From Janibacter indicus (GTDB lineage: Bacteria; Actinomycetota; Actinomycetes; Actinomycetales; Dermatophilaceae): a stretch of 64,000 nt of DNA. The stretch covers positions 248,001 through 312,000 of the forward strand of contig NZ_FWXN01000002.1 in assembly GCF_900176385.1 (NCBI RefSeq). The letters run 5' to 3'. Under the pieces are notes generated by a model. The model was not told the DNA's origin, did no database searches, and saw only the letters and a program-made list of their open reading frames with translations. A program made the translations under genes and the position numbers. Shown here piece after piece: positions 16,879 through 24,764 of this stretch; position 1 is the first letter of the stretch; each line of letters starts with the position of its first letter.

Positions 16879-19194
16879 TCACCTCGCCGCGGCGGGCTCC
16901 TCCACGGGCCGGTCCTCGGTCCGGGCCGCGGACGTGAGCTGGGTGAGGGCCTCCCCTTCGACGTCGACATTGGGCAGGAGCCTGTCCAGCCACCGCGGCA
17001 TCGACCACGCCGCGTCGCCCATGAGGTACATGAGCGCCGGGATGAGCGTCATCCGCACGACGAAGGCGTCGAGCAGGACGGCCGCGGCGAGGGCGAAGCC
17101 CATCGACTTGATGAGGTTGTCCGGCTGCAGCATGAAGGCGGCGAAGACCGAGATCATGATGAGCGCGGCGGCGGTGACGACCCGGGCGCCGTGGCGGAAG
17201 CCGTCGACGACGGCCTCGCGGGCGGTGTCGCCGTGGACGTAGGCCTCACGCATCCGGGTGACGAGGAAGACCTGGTAGTCCATCGCGAGCCCGAAGACGA
17301 TGCCGATCATCAGGATCGGCAGGAAGCTCACGAGCGGGGCGCCGTCGACGAGGCCGAGGGCCCCCTCCTGGAAGATCAGGACCGTCGCGCCGACCGTGCC
17401 GAGCGTCGAGAGCACGAAGCCGAGCGTCGCGGTGAGCGGCACGAGCAGCGAGCGGAAGACGAGCATGAGCAGCACGAAGGCCAGCCCGACGACGACGCCG
17501 AGGTAGGGCAGCAGCGCGTTTTGGAGCTTTTCGGACACGTCGGTCTGGATCGCGGTCAGGCCGGTGACGCCGATCGTGGTGCCGGTTATCTCCTCCTGCT
17601 GGCCCTGACCCGCGCGGATGTCGGTGAGCAGGGTCTCGGTGGCCTCGTCGGCAGCGCCGGTCTTCGGGGTGACGAGCAGCTGGGCGCCGGTGCCCTCCTC
17701 GTTCATGCCGACGACCTGCGCGTTGGCGACGCCGTCGAAGCCGCTCAGCCACTCGACGACCTGGCCGTAGGCCGCCGGGGCCTGACGCGGGTCCTCGAGG
17801 TCACGGCCGTCGACGACGACGACCATGCGGGCCTCCTGGCCGACGCCGAAGCCGTCGGCGATGAGGTCGGCCGCCCGACGCTGCGAGGTGTCCGCCGCGG
17901 CGGTCGAGTCGCTCGGCAGGGCGAGGTGGAGGTCCTTGGCCGGCACGGCGAGGGCGCCGAGCGCGAGGACCGCGACGAGGGCGGCGATGATCGGGTGCGC
18001 ACCGATGGCGCGCGCCCAGCGGGTGCCGCCGTTGTCGACGTGCTCGCCCTCGTCGACGACCTTGTTCTTGCGGATCTGTCCGGCGAAGGCCCGGGTCCCG
18101 AGGGCGCCGACGATCGCGGGGAGCAGGGTGAGCGCCACGAGGACGGCGACGAGGACGGTCCCCGCCGCGGCCAGACCCATCGCGGTGAGGAAGGGGATCT
18201 GCACGACGGCGAGGGCGGCGAGGGCGATGATCACCGTCAGGCCGGCGAAGACGACCGCGGAGCCGGCGCGCCCGACGGCCAGGCCGATGGCGTGCTGGCG
18301 GTCGTCCGTGTGCCGCAGTTCGGTCCGGTAGCGGGAGAGGATGAAGAGGGCGTAGTCGATGCCGACGGCGAGGCCGAGCATCGAGGCGAGGATCGGGGTC
18401 GTCGTGCCGAGGTCGAAGAAGGCGGTCGCGGCGGTGATGCCGAGGATGCCGGTGCCGACGCCGACGAGGGCGGTGAGGATCGGCAGGCCCGCGGCGACGA
18501 GCGAGCCGAAGGTCAGGACGAGGACGAGCAGCGCGACGGCGATGCCGATGAGCTCGCTGGTCATGCCCATCTCGGGGGTGCCCTGCATGCCGGTGCCGGT
18601 GACCTCGGCGGTCAGGCCGGCGTCGCGCGCGTCGTCGACGGCCTCGGTGACCGCGTCACGGCTGGACTGCTCGACGTCGGTCACGGTGTCGACGTCGAAG
18701 TTCCACTGGATCAGGCCGGTGCGCCCGTCCTCGGTGAGCGGGGAGAGCGCGGCGGCGTTGGTCTCGGCCACCGCCTGCGGCTGGCCGTTCTTCTTCGCCT
18801 CGGCGAGCATCTGGCGCTCGAGTCCGGCGGCCGCGGTGACCGGGTTGACGAACTGCTCGGGGTCACCGACCTGCGGGGCCTCGCGCAGCTCGGCGAGCAG
18901 GTCGTCGACGGCGGCGGAGTTGGCCGGGTCGGAGAGCTTTTCGCCCTCGGGTGCCTGGACGACGACGGTGCCGGTGGCCTGGTCGAAGGCGTCCTGGGTC
19001 TGCGGGAAGAGCTCCTGCTGCAGGTTCTGCGCCTGCTCGGACTCGATCCCGGGGATGGAGAACTTGTCGCTCATCGGCTGCGACATCGTCGCGGCCGCGC
19101 CGCCGATCGCGACGAGGACGACGAGCCAGCCGATGAGGAAGGCGGGCCAGCGTCGGTGCGCGAGGCGTCCGAGCCGGTAGAGGGCGTGGGCCAT
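16879..19194 (-). CDS. MMPL family lipid/drug transporter
   Basis: This 771-residue protein starts MAHALYRLGRLAHRRWPAFLIGWL, a typical MMPL start with one transmembrane helix. It has two large periplasmic domains and two helical bundles. GLAVGIDYALFILSRYRTEL and GLAMDYQVFLVTRMREAYVHG carry the Asp-Tyr pairs of both halves. It is transcribed 88 nt after a TetR gene on the same strand and is probably repressed by it. The likely role is export of a lipid or toxic compound from the cytoplasmic membrane. Confidence 0.93.
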   Translation of the reverse strand: MAHALYRLGRLAHRRWPAFLIGWLVVLVAIGGAAATMSQPMSDKFSIPGIESEQAQNLQQELFPQTQDAFDQATGTVVVQAPEGEKLSDPANSAAVDDLLAELREAPQVGDPEQFVNPVTAAAGLERQMLAEAKKNGQPQAVAETNAAALSPLTEDGRTGLIQWNFDVDTVTDVEQSSRDAVTEAVDDARDAGLTAEVTGTGMQGTPEMGMTSELIGIAVALLVLVLTFGSLVAAGLPILTALVGVGTGILGITAATAFFDLGTTTPILASMLGLAVGIDYALFILSRYRTELRHTDDRQHAIGLAVGRAGSAVVFAGLTVIIALAALAVVQIPFLTAMGLAAAGTVLVAVLVALTLLPAIVGALGTRAFAGQIRKNKVVDEGEHVDNGGTRWARAIGAHPIIAALVAVLALGALAVPAKDLHLALPSDSTAAADTSQRRAADLIADGFGVGQEARMVVVVDGRDLEDPRQAPAAYGQVVEWLSGFDGVANAQVVGMNEEGTGAQLLVTPKTGAADEATETLLTDIRAGQGQQEEITGTTIGVTGLTAIQTDVSEKLQNALLPYLGVVVGLAFVLLMLVFRSLLVPLTATLGFVLSTLGTVGATVLIFQEGALGLVDGAPLVSFLPILMIGIVFGLAMDYQVFLVTRMREAYVHGDTAREAVVDGFRHGARVVTAAALIMISVFAAFMLQPDNLIKSMGFALAAAVLLDAFVVRMTLIPALMYLMGDAAWSMPRWLDRLLPNVDVEGEALTQLTSAARTEDRPVEEPAAAR

Positions 19195-19282
19195 GGGGTG
19201 CCTTTCGGGGCGTTGAGGGTGGGCGACCGCGTCGTCGGGGCCGGTGGTGCGGGTCGGGTGGGACGGGCAGGACGAAGGGGGG

Positions 19283-19867
19283 TCACGCCGGGTCGGCGAG
19301 GATCTCCCGGGCGGTGGTCAGGTTGGCGCGGGCCCGGTCGGACAGCGGGCCGAGGCTGGGGGTGGCGATGCACTGGACGACGGAGTGCTGGACGATGCCG
19401 CCGACGATCGCCAGAGCCATGCGTGAGCGGGAGTCGTCGGCGTCGTCCCGGGCCGACAGGTGGGTCACGAGCTGCTCGCCGAGCTCCTCGACGTGGGTCT
19501 TGACCCGCACGAAGAGCTCGGGGTTGCGCTCGCTGACGTCGTGCAGCTGCTCGAAGTCGGCGGGTGTCCCGTCGTCGGCGTGCAGGCAGTCGAGGACGAC
19601 GGTGAGCACGTCGTCGACGAGGTGTCCGGTCGGTCCGCCCGAGCGCAGGGTCGCGGCCTGCTCGTCGGTGAGGACGGGGAGCAGGCCGAGGACGGCCTCC
19701 TCCTTGGAGGAGACGTGGTTGAAGAGCGTGCGGCGGGAGACGCCGACGGCGCGGGCGAGGTCCTCGACCGTGAAGCCCGCGTAGCCGCAGTCCACGGCCA
19801 GCCGCTGCGCGGCGGTGATGATCGCGGAGCGACGGCTGCCTGCCCGCGTGGTTGCACTTTCGGTCAC
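19283..19867 (-). CDS. TetR family repressor of the MMPL transporter
   Basis: This 194-residue regulator has an N-terminal TetR helix-turn-helix (AAQRLAVDCGYAGFTVEDLARAVGVSRRTLFNHVSSKEEAVLG). The ligand domain is divergent as usual. GTG at 19867 is used. A TTG at 19903 would extend it but runs through GGAGGAGG and the palindrome GTGCAGTTTTGCAC, so the true start is uncertain and could be leaderless. It is encoded just upstream of the MMPL gene on the same strand, so autoregulation of a two-gene unit is likely. Confidence 0.88.
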   Translation of the reverse strand: MTESATTRAGSRRSAIITAAQRLAVDCGYAGFTVEDLARAVGVSRRTLFNHVSSKEEAVLGLLPVLTDEQAATLRSGGPTGHLVDDVLTVVLDCLHADDGTPADFEQLHDVSERNPELFVRVKTHVEELGEQLVTHLSARDDADDSRSRMALAIVGGIVQHSVVQCIATPSLGPLSDRARANLTTAREILADPA

Positions 19868-19870
19868 GGA

Positions 19871-19884
19871 GTGCAGTTTTGCAC
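19871..19884. promoter_or_regulatory. Operator candidate for the TetR regulator
   Basis: GTGCA-GTTT-TGCAC is a perfect palindrome just before the GTG start. Half-sites TTGCAC (19854-19859) and GTGCAA (19898-19903) flank it, giving three related half-site clusters in 50 bp. This fits TetR autoregulation. Confidence 0.5.
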
Positions 19885-19992
19885 TTCCTCCTCCTTCGTG
19901 CAAAACCCGCAGTCCTCCCCGTCCGCTCTCCGTCTTCAGGCACGGCGAAGGGGGTCGGCCTCCGGCTGGAGATCGACCCCCTTCGTGTCACG

Positions 19993-20032
19993 CGCTCCCT
20001 GAGGAGGTCGCGCAGCGAACGCCTCGAAGGGA
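19993..20032. repeat. Dispersed repeat, family C copy
   Basis: The pattern GCTCCCTGAGGAG ... CTCGAAGGG also occurs at 42212-42257 with a different middle. It lies just beyond the end of the truncated reductase gene. Only two copies are seen, so it is a weak family. Confidence 0.4.
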
Positions 20033-20038
20033 GGTGGG

Positions 20039-20437
20039 TCAGGCGGCGACGGGGGCACCGAGGCGCGCGACGAGCGCCTGCAGTGCGGCGTCGGCCTCGC
20101 CGTCGACGAGGCGGCCCTCGGCGAAGGCCTCGTAGGAGGCGCCGATGCCGAAGGTGTCCTCGACGACGTCCGCGCCGGCGATCTGCAGGGAGCGGACGGC
20201 GTCCTTGCGGGCCCACTCGGCACCGTAGGGAGCGCCCGAGGCGGCCAGGACGATGGCCTGCTTGCCGTGGATGGATGCGGCCTCGCGGGGGCGCGAGGCC
20301 CAGTCGATGGTGTTCTTGACGACGCTCGAGAGGGTGCCGTTGTACTCGGGCGTGACGACGATCAGGGCGTCGGAGGCGGCGACCGCCTCGCCCACCTCGA
20401 GCGCAACGGCTGCAGGTGGCCTCCCTTCGGCAGACCC
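20039..20437 (-). pseudogene. NAD(P)H-dependent FMN reductase, N-terminally truncated
   Basis: The C-terminal two thirds of an NADPH-dependent FMN reductase are intact: EGRPPAAVALEVGEAVAASD, DALIVVTPEYNGTLSSVVKN, TIDWASRPREAASIHGK, then GASYEAFAEGRLVDGEADA. The first 60 or so residues, with the flavin phosphate loop GSLRxxS, are missing. Homology continues a few codons upstream of the possible GTG at 20395 and then meets TGA at 20440. A deletion or rearrangement has removed the 5' end. A GTG-started 118-residue product is possible but should not bind FMN normally. Confidence 0.65.
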
Positions 20438-20469
20438 TCACCGACCTCCTCGGCGACGCGACCTGCTGA
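20401..20469 (+). pseudogene. Possible C-terminal remnant of a regulator gene
   Basis: The plus strand reads AQRLQVASLRQTLTDLLGDA then TC and a stop. This looks like the coiled C-terminal end of a MerR-type regulator. It abuts the broken 5' end of the FMN reductase, as expected if one deletion fused two divergent genes. The stretch is only 22 codons, so this is suggestive only. Confidence 0.25.
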
Positions 20470-20475
20470 GCCGGC

Positions 20476-20793
20476 TCACTGCTCGCGGATCGACACCCAT
20501 CCGTCGGGGCCGTCGCCGTGGCCGCTGTCGGGGACGATCTGGACGACTTCGTACTCCTGTTCGCCGAGCCTCACGGTGCTGCCGACGGTGACCTCGGAGG
20601 TCTCGGAGTCCACCGACATGACCGCGGACTCGTCGTCCATGTTGTAAGCGATGACCCGATGGTCCTGGACCCGCGTCGGGATGTTCTGCCGCAGCTGCGT
20701 CGCGTCGGCCACGGGGTCGGGCTGGTTGGCACCGCACCCGGCGAGGGCGGTGAGCGCGCACACCGCGACCACCACCCGACTGCGGGCACTCAT
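20476..20793 (-). CDS. Small lipoprotein, paralogue of the next gene
   Basis: This 105-residue protein has a lipobox (LTALAGC, Cys20), so it is likely an exported lipoprotein. The mature part contains LRQNIPTRVQDHRVIAYNMD, ESAVMSVD, VRLGEQEYEVVQIVP and GPDGWVSIREQ. The neighbouring 82-residue cytosolic protein has the same blocks in the same order, so they are paralogues in two compartments. The ATG overlaps the upstream stop (ATGA). I do not recognise the family. The operon context suggests a role with the calpain-like protease at 21068. Confidence 0.8.
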   Translation of the reverse strand: MSARSRVVVAVCALTALAGCGANQPDPVADATQLRQNIPTRVQDHRVIAYNMDDESAVMSVDSETSEVTVGSTVRLGEQEYEVVQIVPDSGHGDGPDGWVSIREQ

Positions 20794-21038
20794 GGACGCA
20801 CCTGGCGAAGGCGCACCCAGCCGTTGGGGCGGTGCTCGGGGCGTGCGTCGTCGTGGGGCGCGAGCTCGTGCACGGCGTAGGCCAGGCCTGCGACGGAAAC
20901 GACGTCGTCGGGGTGGATCATCGACCGTGCCCCGTCGTTGCTCAGCACAGCCGACTCCGGTGCGATGTTGTAGGCGATGAGGCGGGCCCCCTCGACCTTG
21001 GTCGGCAGGTTCTGCCGCAGGACCACGTCGTCAGTCAT
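20790..21038 (-). CDS. Small cytosolic protein, paralogue of the adjacent lipoprotein
   Basis: This 82-residue protein starts MTDDVVLRQNLPTKVEGARL, with IAYNIAPESAVLSNDG, VVSVAGLAYAVHELAP and RPNGWVRLRQVRP. It matches the lipoprotein encoded next to it but has no signal sequence. ATG at 21038 follows GAGGAGATGAC on the minus strand. It lies 29 nt after the stop of the calpain-like protease gene and overlaps the lipoprotein gene by 4 nt. An immunity or inhibitor role is possible but unproven. Confidence 0.8.
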   Translation of the reverse strand: MTDDVVLRQNLPTKVEGARLIAYNIAPESAVLSNDGARSMIHPDDVVSVAGLAYAVHELAPHDDARPEHRPNGWVRLRQVRP

Positions 21039-21067
21039 GTCATCTCCTCGTCCGGCTCGTCCCGGCG

Positions 21068-22153
21068 TCACGGTTGGGAGGTCGTGATGTGGGTGAAGTT
21101 CTCGCGGTACTCGTCGTACGACATCTCGTGTGCCGGCTCGCTCGGGTCGTGCGGGTTGACGAGCACGAGCGTGCCGTCGTCCTTGACCTCGGACACCCAG
21201 TAGATGTGGTCGGTGACGATGCCGTCCTCCCCTTGATAGGCCGGCCGGTCGCCCGCGTCGTCGTGAGAGGACAGGGCCACCTGCCCGTCGTTGTCGAGGA
21301 TGTCGCGGATCTCATCGGACGAAGGGGGCGGGTTCAGCCCGAGGAAGCCGCTGCCGGTGCCCTCGGTGTCGGCCTCCTGACCGGTGATCGCCTCGATACC
21401 CCGCTCAGCGGTGTCGTACTCCATGTCCTCCCAGCTGCCGCCCATGTGCTGGGCCATCGCCTTTTCGTAGAGCAGCGGCCACAGCTCGCGCTCGCCGGGG
21501 TTGTCGGCGAACTCCGGGTCGCCGTTGGTGGCGGGGAAGTCCGGTGTGACGACGTATTCGACCGGTTCGCCGTCCTCGTAGAGCGTGACCGTGTAGGTGC
21601 CGTCGCCGTTGTCCGTGACGTTCTTCTCGATGAGGTCGGGGTTGGAAGCGGCGACCGTCTGCATCGAGGTGATGAACCAGCAGTCGGCCAGGCTGCCCTG
21701 CTGCACGTCGGTGGGCTGGATCTGCGGCTCGCCCTCCTCGCCGGTGAAGAGGGGTCCGTCGATGCGCTCCTCGGGTGGCGTGTCGTCCATGCCCTTGGGG
21801 TCGGGCTTCTGCTTGGGTCCGCCGCCCCCTTCGCCGTCCTGTGCGCCGGCCCGGTCCACGGGGCTGGATCGCGGGATCAGCCCTTCGCCCTCCGAGGCGC
21901 CTTCCTGCTCGTCTGCCTGCCTGCGCAGCAGGTCGGCAAAGGTGGTCAACCGGTCGCTGCAGACGTGGGCCTGCCGCTCCGCGACCGACCAGTCGCGGGC
22001 AAAAATCTCGCTGTCGGGACCCTCCCACACCTGCTCCAGTGCTCGCAGCAGACCGGAGCCCTCGGATGACAGCGCTGACAGGCGCTGGCCCTGGCCGTGC
22101 AGGAGGACCGATATCTGTCGCCCCCGGGCAACATCCATGCCTTCGCTGATCAT
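21068..22153 (-). CDS. WXG-like / calpain-family cysteine protease fusion
   Basis: In this 361-residue protein, residues 1-85 are helical with VWEGPDSEIFARDWS, resembling WXG100/ESX-type N-terminal domains. Residues 90-145 are a Pro/Gly/acidic linker. Residues 146-361 form a calpain-like (C2) domain with all three catalytic positions: Cys158 in QQGSLADCWF, His316 in DHIYWV and Asn333 in LVNPHD. There is no Sec signal, which fits type VII export or a cytosolic role. Two small paralogous proteins follow it in the operon. A polymorphic-toxin-like effector is one reading, a regulatory protease another. ATG at 22138 is an alternative start. Confidence 0.75.
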   Translation of the reverse strand: MISEGMDVARGRQISVLLHGQGQRLSALSSEGSGLLRALEQVWEGPDSEIFARDWSVAERQAHVCSDRLTTFADLLRRQADEQEGASEGEGLIPRSSPVDRAGAQDGEGGGGPKQKPDPKGMDDTPPEERIDGPLFTGEEGEPQIQPTDVQQGSLADCWFITSMQTVAASNPDLIEKNVTDNGDGTYTVTLYEDGEPVEYVVTPDFPATNGDPEFADNPGERELWPLLYEKAMAQHMGGSWEDMEYDTAERGIEAITGQEADTEGTGSGFLGLNPPPSSDEIRDILDNDGQVALSSHDDAGDRPAYQGEDGIVTDHIYWVSEVKDDGTLVLVNPHDPSEPAHEMSYDEYRENFTHITTSQP

Positions 22154-22244
22154 CGTGCTGCCCTGTCCCTGATGCTGTGACCAACATAGGGCGGGTCGCG
22201 TCGGGCAGGAAGGGGGAGAGCTCCCCGGGGCCCCGCGAGCCGAC

Positions 22245-22517
22245 TCAGTCGGCCCGGGCTGTCCCGCTCGTCTCGCCGTGCTTCTTGCACACGGCGGTCC
22301 ACGTCGTGCCCTCGGTCGTCACCGTGAGCGTGCGGCGGCAGGTGGTGCAGAAGGTCGGGGCGTGCGCGGCGAGCTCCTCGTGGCACAGCACGTGGTTGCC
22401 CTTGGTGGCGGACTTGCCGCAGTGACCGCAGTAGGTGACCGCCACGACGGGCGGGATCGCACCGAGCGTGTCCGGGTCGCTCCAGCCGGAGTCGCCGGCG
22501 GTGGGGAGGTCAGTCAT
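22245..22517 (-). CDS. bsaP: Biotin synthase auxiliary protein BsaP-like
   Basis: This 90-residue cysteine-rich protein has CGHCGKSATKGNHVLCHEE, then FCTTCRRTLTV, then WTAVCKKHG. The order CxxC-HxxxC, CxxC, W.A.C..HG matches actinobacterial BsaP, which helps biotin synthase (BioB) use its iron-sulfur cluster. BsaP genes are usually beside bioB; none is visible here, although a BioD-like gene lies 7 kb away. Assignment is from the cysteine pattern. A generic zinc-ribbon protein is the alternative. Confidence 0.7.
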   Translation of the reverse strand: MTDLPTAGDSGWSDPDTLGAIPPVVAVTYCGHCGKSATKGNHVLCHEELAAHAPTFCTTCRRTLTVTTEGTTWTAVCKKHGETSGTARAD

Positions 22518-22680
22518 GTCACCGATTGTGTCGCATGCTCGCCGGGGCCTCGCCGCCGCACCCGCAGGTCACGTCTCGGTCACTCCTGGTCAGGACGCAA
22601 CCGGACAGCGCTCCCGGACGTCCACAATGACGAGGACCGGCCGCAGGGGGCGGCCGGCCGCACGATCAGGGGACACTTCC

Positions 22681-23493
22681 ATGACTCAGGGACGGGCAGC
22701 GCTGGTGGCGCTGATGGCAGGGGCGGCGCTCGCAGGCTGCGGCACCCAGGCGGCGCCGACGGGGGAACCGACCGCCGCGACGTCGTCGAGCTCGAGTGGT
22801 TCGACCACGAGCAGCACGCCGTCGACGTCGTCGAGCACGACGACGACACCCACGACGACGACACCCACGACCACGGCGCCGGCGACGACGGCGGCGAGTC
22901 GCCCCCTTCGTCCGGGTGACGAGGGTCGGGCCGTGCGCGCCCTGCAGCGCGACCTCAACGCTGCCGGCTACTGGCTGGGCACCCCCGACGGCACCTACGG
23001 GCACCTGACCGAGCAGGCCGTCATGGCCCTGCAGAAGTCCGCGGGCCTCACCCGCGACGGGGTCGCCGGACGCAAGACCCTGGACGCGCTCGCCGAGGGC
23101 ACCCTGCCGCCGCTGCCCAGCGGTCCGGCCAACCGCGTCGAGATCGACCTCGAGCGCCAGGTGCTCGTGGTCGTGCGCGGGGGCAGCATCACGCACGTCA
23201 TCAACACCAGCACCGCCTCCGGCGAGACCTACATCTCCCGCGGGCAGCCGGCGGTCGCCGTGACGCCGACGGGGACCTTCCGGGTCGGGCGCACCTTCCG
23301 CGGGGCGGAGGTGGCGCCGCTCGGCACGCTCTACAGCCCGCGCTACTTCTACGGCGGCTACGCCGTCCACGGGTCCGGCTCGATCCCGGCCTATCCCGCC
23401 TCGCACGGCTGCGCCCGGGTGAGCAACCCGGCGATGGACATGATCTGGGACGAGGACCTCATGCCCGTCGGGTCGACCGTCGTCGTGCGCTGA
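22681..23493 (+). CDS. L,D-transpeptidase lipoprotein with peptidoglycan-binding domain
   Basis: This 270-residue protein has a lipobox with Cys20 (GAALAGC) and a long Ser/Thr/Pro stalk (about 25-72). A peptidoglycan-binding type 1 domain (about 78-140, EGRAVRALQRDLNAAGYWLG) is followed by a YkuD domain with His230 and Cys244 in HGSGSIPAYPASHGCARVSN. It probably makes 3-3 cross-links in peptidoglycan or tethers proteins outside the membrane. The ATG at 22681 is chosen because the lipobox fits it. It is a single gene, divergent from bsaP. Confidence 0.93.
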   Translation: MTQGRAALVALMAGAALAGCGTQAAPTGEPTAATSSSSSGSTTSSTPSTSSSTTTTPTTTTPTTTAPATTAASRPLRPGDEGRAVRALQRDLNAAGYWLGTPDGTYGHLTEQAVMALQKSAGLTRDGVAGRKTLDALAEGTLPPLPSGPANRVEIDLERQVLVVVRGGSITHVINTSTASGETYISRGQPAVAVTPTGTFRVGRTFRGAEVAPLGTLYSPRYFYGGYAVHGSGSIPAYPASHGCARVSNPAMDMIWDEDLMPVGSTVVVR

Positions 23494-23520
23494 CGCCGGG
23501 GGCCAGAGCCCGCGGCGCCC

Positions 23521-23913
23521 TCAGCGAGCGTCGCGGAAGACCTCGTCGGGGTAGGTCGTCGTCATCCCCGCGTCGTTGCGCAGGGTGACCGACCCATCGC
23601 CGAACTCCACGTCGACCTCGCCGGACAGTGGCCACGGGTGCGGCTCGAAGCGCACGCCCCCGGTGTCGCTGTAGTAGAACTCCACGAGGTGCTCGTCGGG
23701 CGCGACGAGATTGCGGTTGTCGCGCTCGCGGACGCACCGCTCACGCACGGTGACCGTCGGGTCGTCGGTGAGCTCCTCGCACCACTCATGCGTCTGCCCG
23801 CCGGCGAGCACCGACTCCGCGACACCGACCGCGCCGACCACGAGCAGCAGGCCGACGGAGCCGGCGGCGAGACCGCCGAGCGCCGCCGGCCAGCGCCGCA
23901 CCCGGTCAGCCAC
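23521..23913 (-). CDS. Hypothetical membrane-anchored protein
   Basis: This 130-residue protein has one N-terminal transmembrane helix (about residues 10-34) and an extracytoplasmic part of mixed strands. Two cysteines (HEWCEEL, RERCVRE) could pair. I do not recognise a family. It overlaps the AIM24 gene end by 8 nt on the same strand, so it is the second gene of a two-gene unit. Confidence 0.75.
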   Translation of the reverse strand: MADRVRRWPAALGGLAAGSVGLLLVVGAVGVAESVLAGGQTHEWCEELTDDPTVTVRERCVRERDNRNLVAPDEHLVEFYYSDTGGVRFEPHPWPLSGEVDVEFGDGSVTLRNDAGMTTTYPDEVFRDAR

Positions 23914-24631
23914 CGAGGAGGTCGCTCAGCCCGCCGCTGCTGCCGCCGGAGCCCTGGTGGCCGCCGTCGGTCACCGACTCCGCGGGCTGGACGAGGACGT
24001 AGCCCTGCCCGCCGAAGGCCATCTGGAAGGTCTCGCCGGTCCCTCCGCGGACCATCGACTTCAGCCCGCCGGTGTCGACCTTGATGTCCATCCGGACGCC
24101 GCCGGTCCACATGACGACGGCCTGCGCGTCGCCGAAGGTCGGGGCGCTCGCGACGTCGAGGGCGACGGGCTCTCCCTTCGTCGTCAGGGCCACGTAGCCG
24201 CTGCCGCGGAGGGTGACGTTGTAGAGGCCGCCGGTCATCGCGGCGCCGCGTGCCTGGATGCGGTGGATGTCCCAGTCGATCGAGGCGCTGAAGGCGAGGA
24301 TGCTGTTGCCGTTGACGGAGATCATGTCGTTTTCCAGGTAGATCACCAGGATGTCCTGCGCCTCGTTGGCGACGAAGAGCTCGCCCTGACCGGTGCACGT
24401 CATCATCTTGACGCCCTCGCCCGTCGTGGCCTGCTTGAGGAACTTGCCGACGCCGCCCGAGCCCTTGTTCTCGAAGCGGATGTCACCCTGGTAGGCGACA
24501 ATCGAGCCGGTCCGGGCCATGACGGGGCCGTGGCCCATCTGGATCTTGAGCAGCTTCTTGTTCTGCAGCGAGAACTGGTCGGTCGAGGACTCCTCGCGGA
24601 AGTCCTGGAAGAGAGAACCGTGGATCGGCAT
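23906..24631 (-). CDS. AIM24 family protein
   Basis: This 241-residue protein is rich in beta strands. The AIM24/TRAP-like motifs are present: QNKKLLKIQMGHGPVMARTG near the start, GVGKFLKQATTGEGVKMMTC in the middle, and TGETFQMAFGGQGYVLVQPA near the end. The last 20 residues are Gly/Ser-rich. The molecular function in bacteria is not established. ATG at 24631 starts the conserved domain directly. It is followed by an overlapping small membrane-protein gene. Confidence 0.88.
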   Translation of the reverse strand: MPIHGSLFQDFREESSTDQFSLQNKKLLKIQMGHGPVMARTGSIVAYQGDIRFENKGSGGVGKFLKQATTGEGVKMMTCTGQGELFVANEAQDILVIYLENDMISVNGNSILAFSASIDWDIHRIQARGAAMTGGLYNVTLRGSGYVALTTKGEPVALDVASAPTFGDAQAVVMWTGGVRMDIKVDTGGLKSMVRGGTGETFQMAFGGQGYVLVQPAESVTDGGHQGSGGSSGGLSDLLGG

Positions 24632-24764
24632 GGTGTGCGAGCCCTTCGGGTGGGGCGCCCCCTGCGGCGCCGTCTGGACGCAACTGTAGAGCCATCCGCG
24701 TGAGCCCTCTAGGGTGTTGACCCCCTGCTGGCCTTGTTGCCACCCCCCGAGGCAAGGACGATCG

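Noticed and set aside
16693-19503. A 936-codon open frame on the plus strand
   Set aside because: It lies antisense to the MMPL transporter and has no recognisable domain; high third-position GC of the real gene removes stop codons from this frame.
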